Below are positions 46,083 to 55,561 of a stretch of DNA of 64,000 bases, piece by piece. The stretch is taken from the NCBI GenBank assembly GCA_017547845.1, contig JAFYNZ010000055.1, forward strand, positions 1 to 64,000, written 5' to 3'. Source of the stretch: Muribaculaceae bacterium. Lineage in GTDB: Bacteria > Bacteroidota > Bacteroidia > Bacteroidales > Muribaculaceae. The position numbers and the translations under genes were made by a program. The notes beneath the pieces were generated by a model, which saw nothing but the letters and a program-made list of their open reading frames with translations, was not told the origin of the DNA and ran no database searches. The stretch's first letter is position 1; each line of letters starts with the position of its first letter.

Positions 46083-47426
46083 TTATGGTAAAGAAATCTC
46101 TTGAGTTGCATAATAGTTAATCATCTTGATGCTGAGTATTGCCATATATTTACTTTGCAATAATTCTAAGCGGGCATTCAGTAGATTGTTGTGAGACGTG
46201 AGTAATTCCAAAGGATTGACAAGCCCAAGTTCAAACTGACGATCGACCAATTGGGCTGTCAATTCAGCCGATTCTACTTGCTTCTGACCACTTATATACT
46301 TTGCTTGAGCACTGCGTGCTTCAATGTATAGGTTCTCTATGGTCTGCGATAGCTCATTTCGCAATTGTTCATCATTTAACTCTCCTTCAAGTGCAGCCAA
46401 TTTAGCTTTGGCAACAGAGTGTTTGGTGGAATTAGCGTCAAAAATAGGTATTGAGAGATTAAGACCGATATTTTCATTCACACCATTACCCATCTGTTCG
46501 CCCCAATTGCCTGTGCCTATAGTAGTATATCCTGTGCCAATTCCTGCTGTGAGCGAGATCCTTGGATAATACCCTGCTTTTGCTTCTTTTATATTGTTGT
46601 CAAGCACCTTATCATTAAGATCATTGCTTCGTATAGAGTAGTTCCACTGACAAGCTTGGTTGTAAACTTCTATCTTATCGGGTAATGCCACCATGACGAT
46701 TTCGTCTGCAAATTCAAGGTCATCTATTTCAATATCATAGTCAAGTCTCAATTCAAGCAGTTGTTTAAGCTTCATTTTTGCTGACTCATAATTACTTTGT
46801 GCTTGAACAAGAGCATACTCATCTTGAGCGAGTTGACTCTCTATTTGTGCAAGGTCCACCTTAGATGAACGTCCTGATTCCGTGAGTGCTTTAGCTCTTT
46901 TGGCTTGTGACTGACTCACTTCAAGTGTCTGATGAGCAATCTGAATTGCTTCCTTGCTATAAAGGATATTGAGATATGCTTGGAATATACTGACTTCCAA
47001 GTCGTCAATGCGACTCTCGGCATTCAATTCCGACTCTTGCTTCATAATCTTGCTTGACTCAATGCGATACTTTCGAGCATTTCCTTCCCATACAGTCCAC
47101 GAGCCATTGATAGAGTAAGAACTATTGTAGCTGTTTGACGCTTGGTTGTTGTTTCCAAAAGGATAGTTGGAAAAACTGTGACCGGTCGAAAAGTCAAAAG
47201 AAGGCAACCACAAGTCTTTCGATGACTTAATGTCCTCTTCCGATTGTTGTATCTCAAGATTTATTCGACGAAGGTCAACATTATGACTTTTGGCCCACTC
47301 TACACATTCGCTGTAACTCCATTTGTCTTGCTGATCTGTCGCTGTTTCGGAAGCATAATTTGCAAATGATGCTCCCGAAAAAATCAGACAAAGAAATATT
47401 GATTTATTTATCATACGATTTGCCAT
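46083..47426 (-). CDS. TolC-family outer-membrane efflux channel
   Basis: 447 residues; the ATG at 47414 (MINKSIFLCLIFSGASFA) gives a cleaner signal peptide. Two OEP repeats of long helices (NVDLRRINLEIQQSEEDIKS; SQSQAKRAKALTESGRSSKV; QFELGLVNPLELLTSHNNLL) and short barrel strands. First gene of a six-gene operon: tolC-like, macA-like, ATPase, permease, kinase, regulator. Function as an efflux pump follows from the set; substrates may be antibiotics, peptides or lipids. Confidence 0.92.
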   Translation of the reverse strand: MANRMINKSIFLCLIFSGASFANYASETATDQQDKWSYSECVEWAKSHNVDLRRINLEIQQSEEDIKSSKDLWLPSFDFSTGHSFSNYPFGNNNQASNSYNSSYSINGSWTVWEGNARKYRIESSKIMKQESELNAESRIDDLEVSIFQAYLNILYSKEAIQIAHQTLEVSQSQAKRAKALTESGRSSKVDLAQIESQLAQDEYALVQAQSNYESAKMKLKQLLELRLDYDIEIDDLEFADEIVMVALPDKIEVYNQACQWNYSIRSNDLNDKVLDNNIKEAKAGYYPRISLTAGIGTGYTTIGTGNWGEQMGNGVNENIGLNLSIPIFDANSTKHSVAKAKLAALEGELNDEQLRNELSQTIENLYIEARSAQAKYISGQKQVESAELTAQLVDRQFELGLVNPLELLTSHNNLLNARLELLQSKYMAILSIKMINYYATQEISLP

Positions 47427-47442
47427 TGATGATTTGTTAATG

Positions 47443-47474
47443 CAAAGATAATCCTTGCTTTAATATATAACAAA
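47443..47474 (-). promoter_or_regulatory. Promoter of the efflux operon
   Basis: Minus strand -33 TTTG (47474-47471), 20-bp spacer, -7 TATCTTTG (47450-47443), 16 bases before ATG 47426. Confidence 0.7.
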
Positions 47475-47494
47475 TAAAGTCTATAAAATGTAAA

Positions 47495-47602
47495 TTTTAA
47501 GACATACTACACTATTTTATCAATAAAGCCAACTAAAACGTTAAATGTTTTTAACACATTAAGGCATTTAAATATTCTTATTCCTTTAAAAATGTCTTAA
47601 AA
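47495..47602. repeat. Widely spaced inverted repeat between efflux operon and ruvX
   Basis: TTTTAAGACAT at 47495-47505 and its exact complement ATGTCTTAAAA at 47592-47602, 86 bp apart, in the shared divergent promoter region. One arm lies upstream of each promoter. They could be regulator sites, for example for the operon's own LytTR protein, but no LytTR consensus is clear. Confidence 0.45.
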
Positions 47603-47616
47603 TGCTGATTTTGTTG

Positions 47617-47624
47617 TAACTTTG
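47617..47624 (+). promoter_or_regulatory. -7 element of ruvX
   Basis: TAACTTTG followed by CAG, 25 bases before ATG 47650. Confidence 0.65.
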
Positions 47625-47649
47625 CAGTCGTAATTCTTTTTGAACAATA

Positions 47650-48078
47650 ATGGGACGTATATTAGCAATCGATTATGGACGCAAGCGTTGTGGCGTGGCG
47701 GTGACCGACATTCTCAAAATAGCAGCCAATGGTCTGCCGACTGTTGCCACTAAGGACATTCTTAAATTCATCAAGGACTATTGTGCCAAGGAAGATGTCG
47801 AAGAGATAGTCATCGGACAACCAAAGACATTGCGCAACGAGCCTTCGGAATCGATGAAATATATCAATCCGTTTCTTGGTCAGCTTCGCAAAGAGTTGCC
47901 GGATATGAAAGTGACCATGTTTGACGAGCGTTTCACCTCATCGATTGCCCATCGTGAGATGCTTGCTGCCGGCATGAAGAAAAGCGACCGCCAGCGCAAG
48001 GAATTGGCTGACGAAATGGCCGCAACCATCATTTTGACCGATTTCCTCCAAAGCCGCCAATTCGGTTCACTCTTTTAA
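47650..48078 (+). CDS. ruvX: RuvX/YqgF family putative pre-16S rRNA nuclease
   Basis: 142 residues, family length. Opens MGRILAIDYGRKRCGVAVTD, the RNase H-like strand with catalytic Asp8, with VIGQPKTLRNEPSES and FDERFTSSIAHREM following. Known for 5' maturation of 16S rRNA; earlier named a Holliday junction resolvase. Convergent with relA. Confidence 0.93.
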   Translation: MGRILAIDYGRKRCGVAVTDILKIAANGLPTVATKDILKFIKDYCAKEDVEEIVIGQPKTLRNEPSESMKYINPFLGQLRKELPDMKVTMFDERFTSSIAHREMLAAGMKKSDRQRKELADEMAATIILTDFLQSRQFGSLF

Positions 48079-48094
48079 TCATATAGCGTATCGC

Positions 48095-48116
48095 CCCGTG
48101 GTGTGGTGACCATGGG
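48095..48116. terminator. Possible hairpin between ruvX and relA
   Basis: CCCGTGGT / ACCATGGG with one mismatch and a 6-base loop, between the convergent stops. No T run, so termination is uncertain. Confidence 0.35.
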
Positions 48117-48135
48117 TTGGTCGAGCACTTCTCTC

Positions 48136-50322
48136 TTATGAGCGGGTGACGTCTTTGACACCTTTGACTGTGCGAATCTTGCGAATCAATGCATTCAGTT
48201 GATCTGTATCGGGAATACCGATGACAAGGTAGCCTTGGAAGAGTCCGTCGTGGGAGTCGATAGAGATATTGCGAAGCGTCACGTTCTTTTCCTTAGATAT
48301 AATTGAGGTGATGTTGGTCACGATGCCGATGTCGTCATGTCCGACAATGCGTAGCGACACAGTCATCTGTGTGCTTGATGTGCCACTCCATTGCACGTTG
48401 ATGAGTCGGTAGGGGTAGCGGCTCTTGATATTGGGCGCATTAGGACAGTCATTTTTGTGAATCTTCACCACGCCGTCCGAACTGATGAATCCGAATACCT
48501 CGTCGCCATAAATCGGATTGCAACACTTTGCAAATCGATAGTTCAGACCCTTTATGCTCTTTTCACCGATTACAAGCACATCGCTATCATTGCCCTCTTG
48601 TTCGGCTTGAGGTGACACGATTTTAAACTCGTCGGCAGCCACATGGGTGGTCTCTGCATCTTTGCGTTCTATCTCTTGATAGACGCTGAGCACCTTGTTG
48701 ATGTCGAGTTTTTCGTCGGCAATTTCGGCGTAGAAATCGTTGGAGTACTTGAAGCCGCATTTCTTGATGGCTCTCATCAAGATGGACTCGTCGAGTTCCA
48801 TCTTGCGATTTTTAGCACGGCGTTCGAGCATCTCTTTGCCCAAGTCGGCAATCTTTGTTTTTGCTTCATTGAGCGACTGCTTAATCTTGTTGCGAGCCTT
48901 AGAGGTGACAGCGATTGACAGCCAGTCATGCTTTGGAGTCTGAGTCGACAGAGTGATAATTTCTATCGTGTCGCCGCTTTTTATCTTGTAGGCGATGCGT
49001 TCATGGCGGCCGTTGACGATGGCGCCTGTGCATTGGCAGCCGACGCGTGAGTGGATGTGGAATGCGAAGTCCAGGACCGTAGCACCGTTGGCCAAGCGAA
49101 ACAGGTCGCCTTTAGGCGTAAAAGCAAAGACCTCCTTGTTGTAGATGTTCATCTTCATGTTTTTCATCAACTGCATCGGACCTGCCTCTGCAGTCTCAAG
49201 GATGTCGCGCACATTGTTCATCCACTGGTCGGTGCTATCGCTCTTGCCCCCTTTGTAACGCCAGTGGGCGGCAAGACCCTTTTCTGCCACAAGGTCCATG
49301 CGGCGAGTGCGGAATTGCACTTCGACCCATTTGTTTTGTGGACCCATCACCGTGGCGTGCAGACTCTCGTAGCCGTTGCTCTTCGGTATCGAAATCCAGT
49401 CCTTCATGCGAGCGGGATTGGCTGTATACATGTCGGCAAGGATGGAGTAGGCGAGCCAACAGTCGCTCTTCTCCTTTTCGAGAGGAGTGTCGATGATGAC
49501 GCGTATCGCAAAGAGGTCATAGATGTGCTGAATGTCGACCTTCTGCTTCTGCATCTTGTTCCAGATAGAGGATATCGATTTGGTGCGACCTTTGATTTCA
49601 AACGTCAGTCCGGCGGCTTGTAGCTTTGCCTTGACCGGCGCAATGAACGATGAAATATAGTTTTCTCGGTCCTCTTTAGTCTCTTTGAGTTTATGGGCAA
49701 TCTGAGTGAAGATTTCTCGATTGGTGTATTTTAGCGACAAGTCTTCAAGCTCACCTTTGATGACATAAAGACCGAGACGGTGGGCGAGTTGGGCATAGAT
49801 GCAATTGGCTTCAAATGCTACGCGTCTGACCCATTCCTCGTCGGGGTGGTGATTGATCTGGCGCATCAAAGCCAAACTATGGACAATCATAATGATGATG
49901 ACTCTGATGTCGTCGGCAAGAGAGAGCAGCAACCCACGGAAATTGTCTTGGTCGACTGCGGAGTTGCGACTGCTGTAGCGACCGACTTTTTCAAGCCCGG
50001 CAATCATGCCGGCCACGTCGTCGCCCCATTCTCGGCGGATATCGTCGATGGTGATGACTTTGCGTATGACGTAAGGGTAGAACAAGATGGCGGCAAGCAT
50101 ATTCTTGTCGGTGTCGACTTTGTCGACAAAGAGCTGGGCTGTCTTGAGTGTCAACAATGCAGTCGATATATCGTGCGCATCGTTGTCGTCGATATCGGCA
50201 CGCAAGCAAGTTTTAAAACGCTCGATAAGCATTCTAAATTCATCAGCCGTCACCACCTTGGCCATCGAGTGGTAAAGACTCTTGGTCAACGAGATTATCT
50301 CTCTCTTTACATCAGTATTCAT
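48136..50322 (-). CDS. relA: Long RelA/SpoT homologue, synthetase-type (hydrolase site degenerate)
   Basis: 728 residues. The N-terminal HD region is recognisable but lacks the catalytic HD: the place of LLHDxxED reads ILFYPYVIRK, and ADDIRVIIIMIVHSLALMRQ replaces the usual LADRLHNMR. The synthetase domain is intact (RTKSISSIWNKMQKQ, YDLFAIRVI, PKSNGYESLHATVMGP, EVQFRTRRMDLVAEKGLAAHW). TGS (~380-440), zinc-finger-like (FAKCCNPIYGDE) and ACT domains follow. It should make (p)ppGpp but not hydrolyse it; a SpoT-type enzyme must be elsewhere. Confidence 0.9.
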   Translation of the reverse strand: MNTDVKREIISLTKSLYHSMAKVVTADEFRMLIERFKTCLRADIDDNDAHDISTALLTLKTAQLFVDKVDTDKNMLAAILFYPYVIRKVITIDDIRREWGDDVAGMIAGLEKVGRYSSRNSAVDQDNFRGLLLSLADDIRVIIIMIVHSLALMRQINHHPDEEWVRRVAFEANCIYAQLAHRLGLYVIKGELEDLSLKYTNREIFTQIAHKLKETKEDRENYISSFIAPVKAKLQAAGLTFEIKGRTKSISSIWNKMQKQKVDIQHIYDLFAIRVIIDTPLEKEKSDCWLAYSILADMYTANPARMKDWISIPKSNGYESLHATVMGPQNKWVEVQFRTRRMDLVAEKGLAAHWRYKGGKSDSTDQWMNNVRDILETAEAGPMQLMKNMKMNIYNKEVFAFTPKGDLFRLANGATVLDFAFHIHSRVGCQCTGAIVNGRHERIAYKIKSGDTIEIITLSTQTPKHDWLSIAVTSKARNKIKQSLNEAKTKIADLGKEMLERRAKNRKMELDESILMRAIKKCGFKYSNDFYAEIADEKLDINKVLSVYQEIERKDAETTHVAADEFKIVSPQAEQEGNDSDVLVIGEKSIKGLNYRFAKCCNPIYGDEVFGFISSDGVVKIHKNDCPNAPNIKSRYPYRLINVQWSGTSSTQMTVSLRIVGHDDIGIVTNITSIISKEKNVTLRNISIDSHDGLFQGYLVIGIPDTDQLNALIRKIRTVKGVKDVTRS

Positions 50323-50336
50323 ACCACAAAATTAAA

Positions 50337-50344
50337 AAATCTAA
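50337..50344 (-). promoter_or_regulatory. -7 element of relA
   Basis: TAATTTTG on the minus strand with TTTTTG 20 bp upstream, giving a very short leader before ATG 50322. Confidence 0.5.
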
Positions 50345-50384
50345 CCCAAATAAGCAAAAATCTGACGCTAAATTTACCGAATCC

Positions 50385-50415
50385 TTTGTCAATCAAGAAA
50401 AAATGCTTAACTTTG
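50385..50415 (+). promoter_or_regulatory. Promoter of rpmE2
   Basis: -33 TTTG (50385-50388), 19-bp spacer, -7 TAACTTTG (50408-50415). Full consensus. Confidence 0.75.
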
Positions 50416-50426
50416 CACGCCATTAC

Positions 50427-50443
50427 GTAGGGTCGCTCCCTAC
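50427..50443 (+). promoter_or_regulatory. Leader hairpin of rpmE2
   Basis: Perfect stem GTAGGG-TCGCT-CCCTAC within the first ~20 bases of the predicted transcript, with TTAC/GTAA pairing possible outside. It may be an autoregulatory ribosomal-protein leader or simply a stabilising 5' hairpin. Confidence 0.45.
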
Positions 50444-50478
50444 AAAGTAATTATTTATCATTAATAACTGCAGAAAAA

Positions 50479-50733
50479 ATGAAAAAAGACATTCATCCTT
50501 CTAATTATCGCGAAGTGGTTTTCAAAGATATGTCATGCGAAGAAATCTTTATCACTCGCTCAACAGTAGCTGCCAAGGAGACTATCGAAGTTGATGGCAA
50601 AGAATATCCTTTGGTTAAGCTTGAAATTACAAGTGCTTCTCACCCATTCTTCACAGGTAAGCAGAAACTTGTCGATACTGCTGGTCGCGTTGATAAATTC
50701 CGCAGCCGCTACGGCAACCGCACTAAGAAATAA
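50479..50733 (+). CDS. rpmE2: 50S ribosomal protein L31 type B
   Basis: 84 residues: [17 protein letters not shown] start, [20 protein letters not shown] near the end. Type B (zinc-free) form, with a single Cys instead of the CxxC pair of type A. Single-gene transcript between a consensus promoter and a strong terminator. Confidence 0.96.
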   Translation: MKKDIHPSNYREVVFKDMSCEEIFITRSTVAAKETIEVDGKEYPLVKLEITSASHPFFTGKQKLVDTAGRVDKFRSRYGNRTKK

Positions 50734-50752
50734 TTGGAAGCAAAGTAAGATT

Positions 50753-50790
50753 AAAAAAGGCTTGGTGATGACGATCTCCAAGCCTTTTTT
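50753..50790 (+). terminator. Terminator of rpmE2
   Basis: AAAAAAGGCTTGG / CCAAGCCTTTTTT perfect 13-bp stem with a T run. Confidence 0.9.
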
Positions 50791-50854
50791 CGATTCCGAC
50801 TGTCGCGGATTCATGTATGTTGGCGACTTTATTGTCTGATTTTGCTGATTTGTC

Positions 50855-50885
50855 TTTGAAATTTCCCTCTCTTTGCTTAACTTTG
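50855..50885 (+). promoter_or_regulatory. Promoter of the nucleoside phosphorylase gene
   Basis: -33 TTTG (50855-50858), 19-bp spacer, -7 TAACTTTG (50878-50885), 47 bases before the start. Confidence 0.75.
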
Positions 50886-50932
50886 CATATAGCAATCATT
50901 TTCGACCTTTTGATTGTTTTATGTAAAAACAG

Positions 50933-51826
50933 ATGACAGATATGGATAAAGACAGAATCATTCCGACTTCAGAGCTTATCATTAATGGTGACGGCTCAGC
51001 ATTTCATATTCACTTGACTCCCGACCAACTGCGCGACAATATCATTCTCGTAGGCGACCCCGGTCGCGTTGATATGGTGGCATCTTATTTCGACACTATC
51101 GACTACGATATCCACTCGCGTGAGTTTCATGCCATCGGTGGCACTTATAAGGGTAAACCGATAATGTGTATCTCTCACGGCATTGGTCCGGACAATATCG
51201 AAATCGTTGTGACCGAACTCGATTCACTTGCCAATATCGATTACGCCACCCGCAAAGTCAAGTCCGAACACCGCACTTTACGCATGATTCGAATCGGCAC
51301 TTCCGGCTCTTTGCAAGAAGATATCCATGTCGGCGACTATGTCATTGCTGAGAAAGCGATGGGATTTGATGGTATACTCAATTTCTATGCCGACCGCGAC
51401 AGCGTCTGCGACCTCGAGTTTGAGCGAGCGTTTGTCGAACATGTCAACTGGAATCCGACTCTCCCTGCACCCTACATCATAGATGCTGATGCCGAACTGG
51501 TCGACCAAATCTGCCACGGCGACATGATAAAGGGCAACACGATTGCTGCCGTAGGTTTCTATGCACCTCAAGGCCGTAAGCTACGACTCCCATTGGCTGA
51601 TCCCGAACTCAACGAGAAGATCGAGTCTTTCCGCATCGGGGAGCGTCGCATCACCAATTTCGAAATGGAGAGTGCTTGTCTGCAAGGCATGGCACGATTG
51701 CTCGGTCATAAAGCCATGACTGTCTGCTGCATCATCGCAGAGCGTCAGTCGTCGACCAATAAGGCCAACACCGACTACAAACCACAAGTCAACCGCCTAA
51801 TCCAACTCGTCCTCGACCGTATCTAA
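50933..51826 (+). CDS. udp: Nucleoside phosphorylase (uridine phosphorylase-like)
   Basis: 297 residues. PNP/UDP family motifs: ILVGDPGRVDMVA (phosphate), ISHGIGPDNIEIVVTEL, IRIGTSGSLQ, and FEMESACLQGMARLLGHKA near the end. Cleaves nucleosides to base and ribose-1-phosphate in salvage. Bacteroidetes versions are longer than E. coli Udp; purine versus uridine specificity is not clear. The ATG at 50939 is an alternative start. Confidence 0.9.
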   Translation: MTDMDKDRIIPTSELIINGDGSAFHIHLTPDQLRDNIILVGDPGRVDMVASYFDTIDYDIHSREFHAIGGTYKGKPIMCISHGIGPDNIEIVVTELDSLANIDYATRKVKSEHRTLRMIRIGTSGSLQEDIHVGDYVIAEKAMGFDGILNFYADRDSVCDLEFERAFVEHVNWNPTLPAPYIIDADAELVDQICHGDMIKGNTIAAVGFYAPQGRKLRLPLADPELNEKIESFRIGERRITNFEMESACLQGMARLLGHKAMTVCCIIAERQSSTNKANTDYKPQVNRLIQLVLDRI

Positions 51827-51873
51827 TTGCTTGACTTCAAGTAATTTGTCGCTATAAAGAATAAGTGGCCTTC

Positions 51874-53004
51874 TCAGAGCGAGAGGGCCACTTTGTTGCC
51901 TGGGCATTTCACTATTATGCCGTTGAATTCCATTTCCATCAGTATGACTTGAAGCTTTACGATTGGGATTGAGAGTGTGTGGTGGAGTTCGTCGACGGTC
52001 ATCTCTTTGCCACTCAAGCGTAGAAGGTCGTAGACGGGTTTTTCTTCGTCTGTGAGATCCGGGAATAGCACTCGTTGTCGTGGCGATACGACGACATCGG
52101 CCGGCATCCAGCTCATCAATTCCATGACGTCGGCAGGGCTGCCGATAAGCGATGCTTTCTGCTTGCGTATCAAGTGGTTGCAACCGCGACTCATCTCGTC
52201 GTTGATGCGACCGGGCAGGGCCATCACCTCTCGATTGTAGTCCAATGCGCGTTGAGCTGTCGACATTGCGCCGCCTTTGATGTCGCTTTCTGCCACTATG
52301 GTGACATCACACAATCCTGCCACCACGCGATTGCGTTCCAAGAAGTGAGGCCGCAATGCTTTTTGTTTAGATGTGTATTCTGTCACCAATGCGCCACCCG
52401 ACTTGACGATGCGTTGAGCAAGGTCGCGGTGGGCTGCCGGATATATCATATTCAACCCATGGGCAAGGACTGCAACAGTAGGCAGTCCGCACTCCAAGGA
52501 CGCAGAGTGAGCAAGTGCATCGATGCCGTAAGCCAATCCGCTGACCACCGTCAGGTTGCCGCATAGCGATTCGCCCAAATCCTTGACCAGCGAGTGAGTG
52601 AACGTAGCCCCATATTGCGTCGCTTTGCGTGTGCCGACGACGCTCATCATATGCTTCGCATCAAGGTCGGCATCGCCAAGAGCATAGAGCATCACCGGCG
52701 CGTCATAACACTCGCGAAGTCGGTCGGGGTAGGCCTCATCTCCAAAGTACAAGCATCTGATGTTGTGGCGTTTGACAAATTCCACCTCCTCCCACGCCTC
52801 ATGGTAGGCCTCATCGCGCGACTGGCGACTGAACATCGTCGATCGAGAGATGCCGAGACGGTCGCAAAGTTCGAGCGAAGGCATTTCGAAGAAATCGCGC
52901 GTGCTGATGCCGACCTCCTCCATGCGTCGCACTATCTCTGCATGCACCCCCTTAGTGGTGGAAAGTGCTATCTTCTCGACCAACTCTCTATTGTCAACGC
53001 TCAT
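51874..53004 (-). CDS. dprA: DNA-processing protein DprA
   Basis: 376 residues from ATG 53004, which shares its A with the preceding stop (TGATG). Rossmann-like DprA/Smf core with SVVGTRKATQYGATFT, VSGLAYGIDALAH, and PGRINDEMSRGCNHLIRKQK. A winged-helix C-terminus (~310-376, KEMTVDELHHTL) follows. It loads RecA on incoming single-stranded DNA in natural transformation. Coupled to the thioesterase gene upstream. Confidence 0.94.
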   Translation of the reverse strand: MSVDNRELVEKIALSTTKGVHAEIVRRMEEVGISTRDFFEMPSLELCDRLGISRSTMFSRQSRDEAYHEAWEEVEFVKRHNIRCLYFGDEAYPDRLRECYDAPVMLYALGDADLDAKHMMSVVGTRKATQYGATFTHSLVKDLGESLCGNLTVVSGLAYGIDALAHSASLECGLPTVAVLAHGLNMIYPAAHRDLAQRIVKSGGALVTEYTSKQKALRPHFLERNRVVAGLCDVTIVAESDIKGGAMSTAQRALDYNREVMALPGRINDEMSRGCNHLIRKQKASLIGSPADVMELMSWMPADVVVSPRQRVLFPDLTDEEKPVYDLLRLSGKEMTVDELHHTLSIPIVKLQVILMEMEFNGIIVKCPGNKVALSL

Positions 53005-53423
53005 CACTTAATGTATTTGCCAAACACTTCTGCCAACTCATCGCCACGCGACACCTTGTCGTCCTTTATCGACACCGTAGTCACCACAGCCGACGCTGCT
53101 ATCATGCCGTCCTTCTTGATAATGTCTTGATGAAAGATAAATCGAGCACCCTTACGCTCCACCCTCAAGCAACTGATGAAGCGATCGCCACCGCGTAGCG
53201 ACGACTTATACTCGATCTCAATCTTGCGCACCACCGGCATAATACCGCGTCGTGACATCTCAGTGAACGACAATCCTGCCTCCTCGCAAAACGAGTGGCG
53301 CGTATGCTCCATATAGTGGAGATAATTGGCATTGTTGACAATCTTCTCGCTATCGAGTTCGTAGTCGCGGACTGCAAACTCCATCGCGTAGCAATATTTC
53401 TTATTATCCTTTAAAATTGGCAT
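53004..53423 (-). CDS. Acyl-CoA thioesterase, hot-dog fold (YbgC/4HBT type)
   Basis: 139 residues. Opens with EFAVRDYELDSEKIVNNANY and HYMEHTRHSFCEEAGLSF, the 4HBT motif in which Asp normally stands near NNANY; here it reads DSEKIVNN. The middle IEIEYKSSLRGGDRF and end FVTTVSI-like strand fit the family. Small cytoplasmic thioesterase, possibly linked to envelope lipid metabolism. Overlaps dprA by one base. Confidence 0.88.
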   Translation of the reverse strand: MPILKDNKKYCYAMEFAVRDYELDSEKIVNNANYLHYMEHTRHSFCEEAGLSFTEMSRRGIMPVVRKIEIEYKSSLRGGDRFISCLRVERKGARFIFHQDIIKKDGMIAASAVVTTVSIKDDKVSRGDELAEVFGKYIK

Positions 53424-53702
53424 ATCCTAATCATTACTAATTCTACCATCAAGCATCCTTCAGTGCAGGGCTGAACTACGCCTCACCCGACATCGTAACC
53501 GACACTAACCACAGCATCGTTGCTACATTCGGCTCGTCTGACATCGCCCAATCCGATATTATAATCATCACCTATTACAACACCTTTCAGACGCTATTGA
53601 TTGCGAAGTTAATAACTTTTTTCCAACCAGCCCTCATTCACTATAAAAAATATAAATTCAAATCCAAGATTATTTGTATATGAGTATTAGTAAAAGCACA
53701 TT
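53424..53702. other. Gene-free stretch before the CRISPR trailer end
   Basis: No ORF with family signal. A possible promoter for the thioesterase operon was not found. Sequence becomes very AT-rich from about 53600. Confidence 0.4.
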
Positions 53703-53751
53703 GCACCCACATGGCTGCGACTAACTAGCGCCTCTATAGCGCTAAAGTCGC
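53703..53751. repeat. Degenerate terminal repeat and trailer hairpin of the CRISPR array
   Basis: GCACCCACATGGCTGCGAC (53703-53721) is a decayed copy of the second half of the CRISPR repeat. It overlaps a two-part hairpin GCGACT-aac-TAGCGC / GCGCTA-a-AGTCGC (53717-53751). This marks the trailer (oldest) end for minus-strand transcription and might end the precursor transcript. Confidence 0.6.
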
Positions 53752-53758
53752 AGACGTT

Positions 53759-54698
<940 letters not shown>

Positions 54699-54699
<1 letters not shown>

Positions 54700-55547
54700 T
54701 ATATCATTTCGATGATTTCTACTCCATTAGGGAGATTGTCTTTGTCAATTGTTACCTTATAATCTGAGAATGAGCGTGGAACGTCGGTCTGTTTCTCAAT
54801 TTTTACAAGATCGAAAAGTTTGTTGGCAGGTGCATTGCCAAGCATTGAGTTGTGCTGAAATACAATCAACTTTTGTGCACTCATCAATCCTCGTGCGGCT
54901 GAACGGTCAACGTCAAACATGTTTTTCAGTGCTTCCCAGAAGAGTTGCAAGTCATCTTCACTAAATCCTGTCTGCTTAGCAAGGTTGGCAGAGATGAAAC
55001 CGTGGCATACATAGAGCCCATAAGGAATAGTGGCTTTGCGTCCCATAGTACGATTGTCGCCTCCTTGTTTTTCTGCTTCTTTCTCTGTGGCGACCGCCAT
55101 ACGAGTGATTGAGTGTTCAGATGTCATTATCGGGTCAACTGAGCGGGCAAATGTGAGTTGGATAGGTCCTCGTACTTGTCCTGCGTTTTTACCTGTTGAC
55201 ATAACTGCACCGAATGTGCGTACGTCATAGAATTTTTTGCACATCACATCTCGAGCAGCCGTTGTTCTATCAGTGGCAGTTACGACACACTCTTCTTCAT
55301 GAGCTGCATCAATTGAATTGTTTAGAATAGCTTTTTCTTTGATGAAAATGTCATATCCTGATGTAAACTCTTTTGCAACTTGGACATAGTTGCGAACTTT
55401 GCGTTTTAGACAAACGTCGGTTACGAGTCCCATACCGGTTTCTGCGTCTACGCGTGGAAGATTACCTGCATCAGGGTCACCATTTGGATTTCCATCTTGT
55501 ACGTCAAAAATGTACAGGAAATCGATTTTGTTTTTAATTTCACTCAT
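54699..55547 (-). CDS. cas7: Type I-C Cascade backbone subunit Cas7 (Csd2)
   Basis: 282 residues. Opens [20 protein letters not shown], the Cas7/Csd2 start, with [20 protein letters not shown] and [14 protein letters not shown] following. Several copies coat the crRNA spacer in the interference complex. 14 bases after cas8c. Confidence 0.96.
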
Positions 55548-55561
55548 AGTTGTAATGTATT

